Assembly: GCA_030581615.1 (NCBI GenBank) | Contig: JAKTTT010000008.1 | Coordinates: forward strand, 372,001 to 436,000 | Source: Alloascoidea africana | Taxonomy: Eukaryota > Ascomycota > Alloascoideomycetes > Alloascoideales > Alloascoideaceae | DNA: 64,000 nucleotides | Direction of reading: 5' to 3' | Part shown: positions 21,373 through 32,164 of the stretch, in pieces | How the letters are laid out: every line of letters starts with the position of its first letter | Numbering within the stretch: the stretch's first letter is position 1 | Notes under the pieces: generated by a model | Seen by the model: the letters and a program-made list of their open reading frames with translations, nothing else | What the model was told of the DNA's origin: nothing | The model's database searches: none | Made by a program: the position numbers and the translations under genes

Positions 21373-23143
21373 TGATTTAACAATACAATTTTTGGCCAAA
21401 AAATCGATTTCTGGACTAGAGTATAAAACTGGTCCAATGGAGCAAAAGCTGCGATTGGCTAAATTCTAAACAGTATTCAAACAGAAGTGTAGAAATTATA
21501 TAGATATTTATAGAAAGAAGAATTACTATACGCATTTATAAGTTTTGTTATTGTATCATTTGGCTTTCTTTATCGTATAACGACAATGATAGGAAGCCAA
21601 AGTGTAGATACAATAGTACAAAAGCAGGATAGACTATTAATGTCTAACACTCAGAGATGTTGAGAATTGCCAACGCTTAGCTAAAAGAATCAAAATAGAA
21701 AATGGACATTCATGAAAGACATTTACTTCAGACAAACCCAAATCTAAATACCTGTTGCAAAATCGCTCCAGACGCTCTATGGCATGACAGGTCCTGGAAG
21801 TCTTTTGTAAAAAAACACAAAAGCGATAGAAAATCTGGTAACGTTGAGATACAGATGCTGATTAAAGAGAAGACAATCCAATTAGTCAGATAACTTTATT
21901 CTGCTCTTTCTTTGGTTCTCGGGGAGAGATGAGCTGGACAATTGAAAAAAGATGGACTTTCCAAAATTCGTCCCAGAGGAATTGCTTCATACTATAATCT
22001 GTAAAAAAAAGCCCAGTCGACACTTAACTCTCTTTTCCTCTTCCTCTAATCAATTCTTCTCTTTCTGCGTGCGACCAGTCTGAGACGAGAGCTGTCTGGA
22101 GACTCCATCATTAACGCAGAATATCGGTTTTTCGAGCAGTCCCTCTCTTTCAGACTAGCTTTTCCCCATCATGGTCTCGATGGTTAATTAGTCTTAGCCT
22201 CATGTTATCAATTAACTTGTTTCTACCTGTTACACATCCTATTGTTATATCTAATCTGGCCATGCAATGGGATGGATAGCTTTGATTTTCAATAGACGTT
22301 GAAAATTTGCTCTCTTGTGGAATAGCTACTATAAGAACATCCAAAAAATAATTATAAAATCTCAATCCACAATGCAAGAGTTAAATGGAGATTTTTTCGC
22401 AGTTAGGAGAGAAAAGAAACGAAATGATTAGCTGAAGATAGGCTGGAAAATTCCGGGATGGGCTATTCCGAAAAAAAAGCCAGTCTTAGGCAATATCAAG
22501 AAGACCAAAATTTGCCCCGAATTGTCCATTCACTTTGACCTACAACCATATGACACATTTTTTTACAGATCTGTGCAAATGAGCTAATCTGTTATTTGAA
22601 ATGGCCATTTAATGGAGTCACATTCACAAGAAGAGGGTGTTTGGAGGTAAGTAGTAGCCCTTAGCGCTCTCGACCAATCAGCAGTTGAAAATAGTAATAC
22701 AAATGGAGCATCTCTGAGCGTAAATTTCAGAACTACTGTAACACCCATTCACACAGCCTACCGCGACTTTTTTTTTTTTTCAAAAGGTGAAGGTGTTTGA
22801 AAAGGCCAGAAAAAAAAAACAGTATATAACACGCAATCAGGAATCAGAACTGCTATACTCTTTGCTCTTTTTCAACTGGTGTAAGATAGAAACGGGTATT
22901 GAGCATTCTCTTCTCTTTTCCATCTCGTTTCAACTTTTCCTATTGTCAACGGTCTTTGCTTTACAATTTTTTTCCCTAAAAAGCACAGTGAAAAAAAAAA
23001 GTGGAATTTTCATTCTTGTTCTTCACCCGCTACGACGAACTCGATATATATCATTGCATTAATTCCTTTTTTTTATTCCTATTCGTTTATTGTCGACCTG
23101 TTTTCCACACCTTTAATCTCTTTTCTTTCAAAACTTTTACAGA
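21373..23143. other. Long intergenic region, RLI1 promoter and leader
   Basis: These 1.77 kb show no conserved coding sequence. A 63-codon ATG frame at 21702-21893 has no recognisable family and I do not call it. The last 350 bp before RLI1 are strongly T-rich with A-runs, typical of a yeast promoter and leader. No tRNA or other RNA gene was recognised. Confidence 0.5.
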
Positions 23144-24976
23144 ATGGATCGAAATACGAGAATCGCTATAGTCAGCACAGACAAGTGCAAGCCTAAAAAA
23201 TGTCGTCAGGAATGTCGAAAATCTTGTCCTGTTGTCAAGACGGGGAAACAATGTATTGAGGTTACATCGGCCAGCAAGATTGCCTTTATTTCTGAGGTTT
23301 TATGTATTGGTTGTGGTATCTGTGTTAAGAAATGTCCATTTGGTGCTATTACAATCATCAATTTACCAACAAACTTGGAGAAAGACGTCACACACCGATA
23401 CTCTGCCAATTCTTTCAAGTTGCACAGACTCCCCACACCTAGACCAGGTCAGGTTCTTGGACTTGTGGGCACGAATGGTATTGGGAAATCCACAGCGCTC
23501 AAGATTTTGGCAGGCAAGCAGAAACCCAACTTGGGAAGATTTGATGATCCTCCTAACTGGCAAGAGATCATCACTCATTACCGAGGTAGCGAACTTCAGA
23601 ATTTTTTCAAAAAAGTTTTGGAGGATGATTTGAATGCCATCATTAAACCACAATATGTGGACAATATACCAAGGGCAATCAAGGGTCCCATGAACAAAGT
23701 TGGTGAATTGCTCAAGTCAAAATTGGAGAGGAAAGAAGCTTTTAGAGCTATTTTTGATACTTTGGAAATCAAACCAATTTTGAAACGAGAGGTTTCCAAA
23801 TTGTCTGGAGGAGAATTACAAAGATTTGCAATTGCAATGACATGTATCCAAAATGCGGGTGTCTACATGTTTGACGAGCCCTCCTCTTACCTTGATGTTA
23901 AGCAACGTTTGAATGCTGCCCGTGTGATTCGCAGTCTTTTAAGCGCCACAAATTACTGTATAGTTGTGGAGCACGATCTTTCAGTTTTGGATTACCTTTC
24001 GGATTTCGTCTGTATTCTTTACGGCGTTCCTTCCGTTTACGGAGTTGTGACCTTGCCCTCATCTGTGAGAGAAGGAATCAACATTTTCTTGGATGGTAAC
24101 ATTCCTTCAGAGAATTTGCGATTTAGAACCGAATCCTTGCATTTCCATATTCAGGATGCCAGTGATATGCTAAACGTTGAAAAAACCCAGGCCAATAACT
24201 ACGATTCAATGTCGGTTTCCTATTCACAAACAGACAAGAGCACTTTCAAATTGGACATTACAGAGGGTAGTTTTTCGAACCCTGAGATTGTTGTTTTACT
24301 GGGACAGAACGGAACTGGTAAAACCACTTTTTGTCGATTGTTGGCGGGTGATCTTACACCTGAAAAGGGACAAAGGGCACCCAGTCTTAACATCAGTATG
24401 AAGCCCCAAAAGATTGCACCAAAGTTCCAAGGAACTGTTCGACAACTATTTTTGAAAAAAATTAGAGCATCTTTCTTACATCCACAGTTCCAAACTGATG
24501 TTTACAAGCCTTTGAGAATCGACGATATTATTGATCAACAAGTACAAAATTTGTCTGGTGGTGAATTACAACGTGTTGCTATTGTTCTTGCCTTGGGGAA
24601 ACCTGCCGACATTTATGTTATTGATGAGCCCTCCGCTTACTTGGATTCCGAACAACGTATCATTTGTTCCAAAGTAATCAAAAGGTTTATTATTCATTCG
24701 AAAAAGACTGCTTTCATCGTCGAGCACGATTTCATCATGGCTACATATCTTGCAGATAAGGTTATTGTTTTTGAAGGAGAACCTGCAAAACACGCTGTTG
24801 CTCTTGAACCCGAATCCTTGCTTACTGGATTTAACAGATTTTTGAAGAGTCTTGAGGTGACGTTCCGAAGGGATCCAACCACTTTTAGACCTCGTATTAA
24901 CAAGTTGGATTCACAAATGGACAAAGAGCAGAAGCTTAATGGCAATTACTTCTTTTTGGATAACACTGAGCTCTGA
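23144..24976 (+). CDS. RLI1: ABCE1/Rli1 ribosome recycling ATPase
   Basis: Rli1 is an essential iron-sulphur ABC ATPase that splits ribosomal subunits after termination and supports initiation and subunit export. The 610-residue product is full length without introns. The N-terminal ferredoxin-like domain has two cysteine sets ([15 protein letters not shown] and [12 protein letters not shown]) for two 4Fe-4S clusters. ABC domain 1 has Walker [10 protein letters not shown], signature [12 protein letters not shown] and Walker B with DEPSSYLD. Domain 2 has [20 protein letters not shown] and DEPSAYLD. The hinge and C-terminal segments are as expected. All catalytic residues are intact. Confidence 0.98.
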   Translation: MDRNTRIAIVSTDKCKPKKCRQECRKSCPVVKTGKQCIEVTSASKIAFISEVLCIGCGICVKKCPFGAITIINLPTNLEKDVTHRYSANSFKLHRLPTPRPGQVLGLVGTNGIGKSTALKILAGKQKPNLGRFDDPPNWQEIITHYRGSELQNFFKKVLEDDLNAIIKPQYVDNIPRAIKGPMNKVGELLKSKLERKEAFRAIFDTLEIKPILKREVSKLSGGELQRFAIAMTCIQNAGVYMFDEPSSYLDVKQRLNAARVIRSLLSATNYCIVVEHDLSVLDYLSDFVCILYGVPSVYGVVTLPSSVREGINIFLDGNIPSENLRFRTESLHFHIQDASDMLNVEKTQANNYDSMSVSYSQTDKSTFKLDITEGSFSNPEIVVLLGQNGTGKTTFCRLLAGDLTPEKGQRAPSLNISMKPQKIAPKFQGTVRQLFLKKIRASFLHPQFQTDVYKPLRIDDIIDQQVQNLSGGELQRVAIVLALGKPADIYVIDEPSAYLDSEQRIICSKVIKRFIIHSKKTAFIVEHDFIMATYLADKVIVFEGEPAKHAVALEPESLLTGFNRFLKSLEVTFRRDPTTFRPRINKLDSQMDKEQKLNGNYFFLDNTEL

Positions 24977-25071
24977 AAAAGGGCATTCTCAGATGTGACA
25001 ACAGCGCCTTGGGCGGACCCGGATATTGCCAGCCTCGAGAACCGGACCTGGAGTTGGAACCAGAACCACTG

Positions 25072-25105
<34 letters not shown>

Positions 25106-26004
25106 TGGAGCCGGAACTGACACGGAAACAAGGAACTGAAGGAGAAAGAGAAGGAGAAGGAGGACTGGGATTCCAAGGACTGTGTGCTTGCCACTTGCTT
25201 TGTTGCAGAGCTGGAGTGGGATAGCGAAATGGGTTTAAATCTTTTTTCAATTGAGTACACTATTTACCCGTTTTCTTTCACCGAATCTACTATTTTGTCT
25301 TTTTTGTTTTTCTTGTTTATTTTTTTTTTTTTTGTTGTTTTTCTGGTTCCTCCTGGTCAAGTTGTTGAATTTCGTATGTGGCTATATAAAAAAGAACATG
25401 GCTCACGATACGAATCAAGGAATGGTTATCCAGATCAGTTTAGAACACAACACCTCCCCCATTGTTTATTCTGTAGGCATAATTTTGTATACCAAAAGGA
25501 AAAAGTAATAAAAATTGAAAAAGGAAAAGTGCCTATTTATTAATATTGTTCTCTCATTCTGTTTAGCTATTGTTTCATCAACAGTGTATGTATCAAATGA
25601 TGAAAAAATTGCAAGTTGATACAATCGCATGCTACATTTTGTGAAAGTGCAGGGCTTTCATTGACACTTTGTAAATGCCTTTTAATGACTGCTGTTTTCT
25701 ATTTTTTGCTTTTCTTTAAACAACCAAATGCTTACAATTCTCCTAAGATCGGGAAATTCTAAGATTCACCAGGAACATACCACACGAGGATAATAAAATA
25801 ATCGGACTTTATGAACTCATCATAGAGAAAACAAGTCAACGAATGCTGTTTTGCACAAAACTGGTCTGGTCTGGGGTAAAGATGAAGATGAATGGGTGTA
25901 GTGTAGTTTAACCCGATAAGGAAAGCAAATAGACAAGAGCTACCCAGACCCTTTTACAACGCCATCATCATAAACGACGACTCCTACATCTATACATTCC
26001 GATA
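24977..26004. other. Intergenic region with hexanucleotide repeat and poly-T tract
   Basis: Just after RLI1 lies a GAACCA-type hexamer array (about 25056-25104), followed by A/G-rich DNA and a long T-tract around 25318-25333. A Reb1-like TTACCCGT is at 25264-25270. The open frame over the repeat encodes only alternating Glu-Pro and has no family support. No gene is seen. Confidence 0.5.
25056..25104. repeat. Hexanucleotide repeat (ccagaa)n
   Basis: Consecutive ccagaa/ggaacc units in the RLI1 3' flank. Related hexamer runs occur within the giant gene near 16998-17030 (encoding Gly-Ser) and as ccagca/acctgg units in the bZIP gene near 38335-38405. Confidence 0.8.
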
Positions 26005-27290
26005 ATGTCACGACAAGACGTGAACGGTAAGAGATTTGTGTTTCAAGTTTTTCAAAATCTATGACCACCCCTACCACACATCTACGAAGAACATGTAGCA
26101 GATGAATGGTTACAAGAATGTGTGATACTGACATGATGGGGGCTATCCCATTTAAAAATGGTTTATAGTAATCTATGCTGCGGTTGCTTATGGAAATCGG
26201 ATTCTTATCGGATACAACCAATCGTCTATAGCTGATCCATCAACAGTTGTGAATCTTGTACTTAACCGGATCAATCCCGAGGATGATAAAAAAGTGAGTA
26301 GTAATTGGAGAGACCCTCTCTAGCTTTTTGATACAGATACTAACTATATATATTCCCAGTTGAGTTTTAGTTATGAAGATCTTTTAATCCATTACATTAC
26401 CAAACCCGGTACACAACAATTTTCGGAAGGGTTAACTTTTATTGCAGTTTGTAAAGAGAAATTGGGTAAAAAAATCCCTTTTTTATTACTTTCAGATATC
26501 GAATTTCAATTTTTGGAGTTTATTAATGAACCTGCAACATCTATTGGATCCGATGAATTGAACAAACTAGCACATCAACAACAACAAAATGGTAATAAGA
26601 ATAGTAATAATAATAAACTGGTTGGATTTCAAAAAACTTTATATAAACTTGTTGATGAAGCAGAACGAGGACAAAATGACCCTGCATTTTTGGCAAGAGA
26701 GGATATTAATCAAGTTCGAGGAATAATGGTTGAAAATATCGAGAGGTAAAAACCACACCCACATATTCTTATTACCCACACGAGAAAGAATCAGAATGGA
26801 TTAACCATATTTTTTTTGTTTTTTAGGATTTTGGAACGGGGGGAAAGGATCAATTTACTTGTGAACAAGACAGATTCAATGAATACAAATGCTGCTGCTT
26901 TTAGAAGAAGAACAGTCACCATTAAGAGACATTTATGGTGGAAGAATTTAAAGCAAGTTATTCCTACTTTAAAACCAGAATTATGGATTTTTTTTTGTCC
27001 TGGCTAACATCTGTTATCATAGGCTTATGGTTTTGTTAATTTTGGGAGGAACTGTTTTTGTATATCTTTTTATCGGTATGATTTTTGCAAAATCACAGAT
27101 AACAAACAACATCAAAGGTGATAACCAACTAACCTCTTATCTAGGCGCATCATTCTGTGGTTTACCATGTAAGATGAATTGAAAATCATGGATTTGATAA
27201 TCATTCATTTACTAATTTTTTCATCATCTAGTCTTTCAAAATTGTGTGCATCACGGTGGCGATTCAGGATCAGGAGATGGGAACAACTAA
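26005..27290 (+). CDS. VAMP7/Nyv1-type longin R-SNARE
   Basis: Seven exons: 26005-26026, 26169-26293, 26360-26745, 26827-26952, 27023-27075, 27145-27168 and 27232-27290, joining in phase to 264 residues. The N-terminal longin domain begins VIYAAVAYGNRILIGYN. The R-SNARE helix runs through INQVRGIMVENIERILERGERINLLVNKTD to the juxtamembrane HLWWKNLK. A single membrane segment, LMVLLILGGTVFVYLF, follows. After it comes a short luminal tail with FCGLP and NCVHH, resembling the cysteine-containing tail of VAMP7-family proteins. The role is fusion of vesicles with vacuole or endosome membranes. Intron 4 must use a GC donor (AAA|GCAAGT): only this keeps the frame into the membrane segment and restores WWKNLK-L. 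Two exons are only 22 and 24 nt. YKT6 is excluded because it lacks a membrane anchor. Confidence 0.9.
26953..27022 (+). other. GC-AG intron in the R-SNARE gene
   Basis: The intron starts GCAAGTTATT and ends CATAG, with branch GCTAAC upstream of the AG. The nearby GT (26957) would leave phase 0, while the membrane-anchor exon requires phase 2; the GC donor supplies it and completes the Lys codon of WWKNLK. Confidence 0.85.
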
Positions 27291-27447
27291 GAACAAACAC
27301 TTTTGGGGTTGAATGCACGGGAAAAGCAAAGCGATTGAATGGTTTTATATGTTGTTTTTTTGTATTTGATTTCGATAGTATGAACAATCTGGAGGGATAT
27401 ATGCACAGGCCAGACGATATAAAAGAATTCACAAAGATATAATAATA

Positions 27448-28627
27448 TTACTCCACATTTTGCAAAGTTTGATATACCTGTTTTCTCAACTGGGTACTGC
27501 TCAATTTATCTGACCAGTTGTCGTTATCACCGTCTCCAGGTTTGGTTGGATCTGCACCAAGGACCTCGATTACATGAATTGCCAATTCAGACATTCCTCT
27601 TTTAACACGTTCCTCGTTAACTAGATACGCACCACTCTCGGTCTCTTTACTCACGACGAGAGCCTCAATTTCAGGTATTGTCACTGTAGGACCGTAAATA
27701 TCGTTGATTTGCTCAACGTTGACGGGTAAAGAAGGGAAGACTCGATTTAGAAAGTTGAGGATTTGAGATTTGCGATGATCATATGATTCCAAAACGTCAG
27801 CGTATTTTTTATTTTTGAGTAATTCGGGGCCTATAGGGAGTTAATAAAGTTGGAACAAAAAACGAGACAAAGAGGATAATGTGTTGTTACCTGTCAGTCC
27901 AATTATGAGTTTATCCCTTGTTATGCATCCAGATACAGTAAGAAGGATCCGATGTCCATCATGAAGATGATCGAACGTGCCACCGACTAAACCAAAATCG
28001 TTAATTCAGATCAAGTGGGAAGAGTCTGAGAAGGGATACTCACCTGCAGATACTGAATAAAACGGTACGTGTCTTGTTGCTTCATCATCTTGACCATAGC
28101 TGCTTTGATTGTTGTCATCATGATCCATTCGTACTATTGAAATAGGAACATTGTTCAATTTCCGAATGATTTCCGCAACAAGGTTCACGTCTATGTAAAG
28201 CCCCATCCAGAGTCAGTATATCCAATATCTAGTTTAATCATTGAGATGTGATTAACAGACTTTTATCTTTATCAGCAATAACCAAATGTTGCCATCTTCC
28301 ATTAACAACTGTATTTGGATCCACAAGCACACAAACATTCGAATTACTATTTAGTTTCTCCAATTGGATTCGAGCAGACCGGTATAATTCCGCTATTATG
28401 AGTTCAAACTGGGTCAAACTGAAACATTTTGTCCAGTCTTGTTCCCGATCATGCCTAGTAGCATCATCGGGATTGCTGATATTGGGCACAAGAAGGATAT
28501 CGAGATTCCCATTAGGACTCGTTTCCTGCAATGCTTGTTTTATCGAGGATCCATATCTTTGTGACAAGTTTGATGGATTTGTTTCTCGTTGGGATACAAC
28601 GATCAGCAGTGTCGATTCAGATGCCAT
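27448..28627 (-). CDS. CAB4: Phosphopantetheine adenylyltransferase (CoA synthesis)
   Basis: The enzyme adenylates 4'-phosphopantetheine to dephospho-CoA, the fourth step of coenzyme A synthesis. Four exons: 28627-28261, 28190-28044, 27986-27891 and 27830-27448, giving 330 residues. The nucleotidyltransferase signature VGGTFDHLHDGHRILL contains the HxGH-like His pair (HLHDGH). It is followed by DKLIIGLTGPELLKNKKYADVLESY across a phase-conserved junction, typical of eukaryotic PPAT. The N-terminal 170 residues form the less conserved region found in fungal and animal relatives. Introns 2-4 boundaries are well supported. The first donor, GTCTGT, is unusual although its phase fits. The gene converges on the R-SNARE gene with 157 bp between stops. 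Confidence 0.9.
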
Positions 28628-28810
28628 TTTTTGGATCTGTGGGTGGTTCTGATAGTGATGGAGTGAAGTGTGGAGAGAGTACTAGTGGTACAACAGAGAT
28701 AAAAAATGAACTATGCCATATACTACTACGATCCCACTCACTCTATGTACAAAACAAAACGAAACAGCAAAAAAATGAAAAGGGCTATGGAGAATTAGTG
28801 AAGATGTGTC

Positions 28811-30472
28811 TTATGAAAGACCATAAAACTTGTTGTACTGGTCAAGACAACCAAGGCCGGCTATTTCAAGCAGCCAGGTACTTGTGTGTAGTCCCAAATA
28901 GGATACACCCGCGTACACTATGAGACGGGCAATCACCTCCACGTCGTACCTTACCCGAGGCTTCGGGATGCGAGCCGTGAGATAGGCCTCTTCCTCCTCG
29001 CTGGACGCAAACTGCGGCTGTGGCGGTTCCACCTGTTCCGCCGGCTCCACCGGTGCGAGAGGGTCTGCGTTGCTGGAGCTGTAGCGGCGTCGGAGGTAGT
29101 CGTGGTAGGCCAGGGTTTCAAACACGTCTGCCTGGCTCTGGGGGCCCACGGAGGCCGAGCGGCCCTTGCGACGGCGCACGTCTGCGATCAGCCGGGGCAC
29201 GTCGCCCGGGTCCGCGACGGTCTGGTCGGGTAGCCGCTCGCCGCTGGGGATGCGCTTGTACTCGGTCAGCAGGCGGTAACCCTTGCGCGGCAGCGAGAAG
29301 CCCAGGTGCGAGTACACGAAGCGGTAGATGGGCGGCAGCACGTGCTTGATCAGCAGCGGCTTGGACGCCATTTTCCACGCGAGAATGACCGCGATGCCCG
29401 TGGCGATGCGGGCCGCGGTGCGCGCCGGGCCGAGTGCGCGGTACAGGAACGGCACGGTTCCGGGCCGCGGGTAGTCTGCGAGAAAGCCCGAGCCGTCGGC
29501 CCAGTGCGCGAGGTCCACGCCCACAAACACGCCCAGAAACGCGACCGAGTCGTCGAAGCACGGGCACGCGTCCGCGGGCACCGGGTGCGCCCACAGCAGC
29601 ACGAGCACCGCGGCCGCGGACACGGCCGGGGCCAGGGGCGACTGCACGAACCCGTCGTACAGCGAGGCCGTGGCCCGCCGCAGAAGCACCGTGAAGGCGC
29701 CAATGAGCCCGCCCACCGCCACGTCCAGGAACCCGTGCATTCCGCAGTAGAGCCGCCCGAACACGAGACTGAACGTGTAGACCGCGATCAGCACCACCAG
29801 CGCGTGTCGCTGGAGGTCGTCCGCGACCTGGTCTTGCACGAGCTGGACAAGCACCATCGTGACGGCAACGGCGTTTGCCGAATGGCTGCTGGGGAAGCCG
29901 TACTCGAGAGCAGTGTATCCGGACAAGGTGATGCGGCTCAGGGGCGGCGACAGCGGCCTCGGCAGACACAGATAGTCCTTGAGGGCCCCCGACAGATAGA
30001 TTCCGAGCCCCAGCACGAAAATGAGAGTACGTCCGAGCTCTGTGTATCCCAACCACAGCGGCAGAGGCAGCAGCGTCACGTAAAATCCGTGGGATCCCAA
30101 AGCGGCAGACCACGCAAAGTAGTAGTCCAGCACTGGGTGTCGTAACCGTCGTTGGATTCGTGCCAAAATCGCAGTCTCGCTCCGGATCACGGGGAGCAAC
30201 AGGTTGCGCAACCGGAACCGGACCGGACCGAGGTGTTTGCGGTAGTGGGTTTCTGCCTTGTTCCCGGCGTCGTTCCGGGGGTCCTGTTTCACTACAAAGT
30301 CTGCGAGTTTTTGCAACGATGATGAGCTTGAGTTGGTGATGTCGTCGAACTGCTTCTCACTGGCCCTGTCGCTGGACTTGTCGCTGGACTTGTCGCTGGA
30401 CTTGTCGCTGGACTTGTCGCTAGCTTTCTCATTCTCATTCTCATTGTCCTTGTCGAGTGTGGCCATGGACAT
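28811..30472 (-). CDS. LCB3: Dihydrosphingosine/sphingosine-1-phosphate phosphatase
   Basis: This is an ER multi-pass enzyme of the PAP2 superfamily that dephosphorylates long-chain base phosphates. The 553-residue single-exon product has the three phosphatase motifs: KDYLCLPRP (motif 1), the GFPSSHSANA block (motif 2, His) and RLYCGMHGFLDVAVGG (motif 3, His-Asp). Around eight hydrophobic helices surround them, and LDYYFAWSAALGSHGFY is typical of the Lcb3/Ysr3 group. The N-terminus carries four SDKS repeats (30370-30420). A second Met at codon 3 is an equally possible start. Base composition is striking: from about 28950 to 30250 third codon positions are nearly all G or C, unlike both neighbours, so antisense frames stay open by default. 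Confidence 0.92.
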   Translation of the reverse strand: MSMATLDKDNENENEKASDKSSDKSSDKSSDKSSDRASEKQFDDITNSSSSSLQKLADFVVKQDPRNDAGNKAETHYRKHLGPVRFRLRNLLLPVIRSETAILARIQRRLRHPVLDYYFAWSAALGSHGFYVTLLPLPLWLGYTELGRTLIFVLGLGIYLSGALKDYLCLPRPLSPPLSRITLSGYTALEYGFPSSHSANAVAVTMVLVQLVQDQVADDLQRHALVVLIAVYTFSLVFGRLYCGMHGFLDVAVGGLIGAFTVLLRRATASLYDGFVQSPLAPAVSAAAVLVLLWAHPVPADACPCFDDSVAFLGVFVGVDLAHWADGSGFLADYPRPGTVPFLYRALGPARTAARIATGIAVILAWKMASKPLLIKHVLPPIYRFVYSHLGFSLPRKGYRLLTEYKRIPSGERLPDQTVADPGDVPRLIADVRRRKGRSASVGPQSQADVFETLAYHDYLRRRYSSSNADPLAPVEPAEQVEPPQPQFASSEEEEAYLTARIPKPRVRYDVEVIARLIVYAGVSYLGLHTSTWLLEIAGLGCLDQYNKFYGLS

Positions 30473-30552
30473 GTTGGACCATCGAGGTGATGGGAGAAAA
30501 GGTGAAACAGCAAATCGACAAAAATGTATGGGTGTACGTGTGTGTATCTGGT

Positions 30553-32062
30553 TTATCTATATCGTGAGTGCCATCTCAAGTAGGAATGAATCCCCTTGGC
30601 CAACCCTAGACCCAGTCCAACTCCGACACTGGCAATCACCCTGGTTAAAATCCGATCCTGACGTCCTCTTCGTCTCATAACCTCCGCGTATCCAATATCC
30701 GCTCGGAAAGATACCATTGTGTAAAGAGGTAACCATCTGTCCTGGAGTAAATGACACAATAACGAATCGAGCTTTTTTCGTACAACGTATAAAGTGCTCG
30801 TTACACTGTGTCTCATCTCCACATAATTCTGCATCGCAAGATCCACTATCGAAACAAGGTCCTTATGTCTTGTTTGTGAATACGTCTCGAATGCAGTTCC
30901 CACACCACTTGCAACAACAGATGGATCCTTGGGAAACAGGGAAAGCAACACTCGCACATCTTCAAATCCACAATTCATACCTTGACCGTAGAAAGGACAT
31001 TGAGCATGTGCAGCATCTCCAACCAAAATCACCCGGTCTTTGAAATGATACGGGTTCATTTTGATAGATACAAGCGCACCATGAGGATTCTCACGAAATG
31101 CTTTAAGAACGTGATCTTTGCCCATGAGTTCAAGCGCATCTGGGAAATTTCCTTTGAAAAAATCGAGAATTTGGGTCTCGGTTTCCAATGACTCGATAAC
31201 TGACCACGGTGAGAAAAGTGTACTTGTGAAAGAACCATCTGCATTCGCCAATGCAATCAGCATAAATTTGCCCCTGGGCCAAATGTGTAAATGGTTCGGA
31301 TCCAATTGAAATTTACTCTTGTTTTCTGCTGGAGCAGGTGGGATGTACAGTTCCAGATACATGTGGTCGATATATTCCTGTGCATAGTTCACGCGGGTGA
31401 ATCTTTGCATTTGGGCCCTCACTGTTGAAAAAGCACCATCTGCTCCGACCACAAACTGGAATCCATCAAAACTGACACTCCCATTCTCGCTCTTGTTCTC
31501 GCTCCGAGTTTGAAACAGGAGAGTTTGCAAGTGACCCGCAAAGTCCGCTTTGGTCAGCTTATGGCCAAACCGTACTTCAACCCCTTGACTCCGCTCAACC
31601 TCATCCAACAACGTCATGTTGAGCTTGTTTCGATCAATACTGTTGATACATTCACCATGAAGACCGTATTCTTGACTTGTTTGTCGTCCTTGCAAATCGT
31701 GGATCATTCGTCCATGCATTGGAATCAAATCCGTCAAGACCCGTTTTGCCATTTCGGTGTCCACATACTCCAAAGCTGTTATCCCCCGACTTGAGACTGC
31801 CAGGTTGATCGAGCGAAGATTTGCAGATTGATCAATCACACGGGGATCTAGTTTTTTTTTTTTTTACATAATTCAAGGGTTAGATCTATATACCGCTAAA
31901 GTACTATTGGTGGAGAGACTCACCTGGTCGGGCATCAAATACCACAACGTCGTAACCCCGTCTGCTGAGTCCGATTGCCGTGAGACATCCAACAAGCCCG
32001 GCGCCAACAACAGCCACTTTGACCCCCAACCGACTAGAACTGGTATCCTGTTCCGTTGTCAT
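30553..32062 (-). CDS. BNA4: Kynurenine 3-monooxygenase
   Basis: An FAD-dependent hydroxylase of the mitochondrial outer membrane that turns kynurenine into 3-hydroxykynurenine in de novo NAD synthesis from tryptophan. Two exons, 32062-31924 and 31847-30553, give 477 residues. Exon 1 holds the dinucleotide-binding GAGLVG with the following VVVFDARP. The junction rebuilds ARPGDPRV, and SINLAVSSRG follows, as in the family. The second FAD motif reads GDAAHAQCPFYGQGMNCGFED. The C-terminus has a Gly-rich hydrophobic segment (VIASVGVGLGLGLA) that fits a membrane anchor. The intron ends in a run of T on the plus strand, that is an A-tract before CTAG on the coding strand, which is an atypical 3' splice region. 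Confidence 0.95.
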
Positions 32063-32164
32063 TGTTTAGTACTGAGATGATGACAAAGAAGATTAACGAA
32101 CGCTGACAAGATTCTGGTTTTCTCCAAAAATCGAACGACTCCGTAAGGCGTGCAGGGTAACTGC

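Noticed and set aside
21702-21893. 63-codon frame in the CAT2-RLI1 gap
   Set aside because: No recognisable domain, and a frame of this length is expected by chance in 1.7 kb.
25009-25224. Open frame encoding alternating Glu-Pro
   Set aside because: It is only a translation of a hexanucleotide repeat in the RLI1 3' flank.
29118-30145. Long open frames on both strands across LCB3 (279 and 331 codons)
   Set aside because: They arise because GC-rich codons leave few stops; the products are Arg/Ala/Gly-rich low-complexity without family features, while the LCB3 frame has all three phosphatase motifs.
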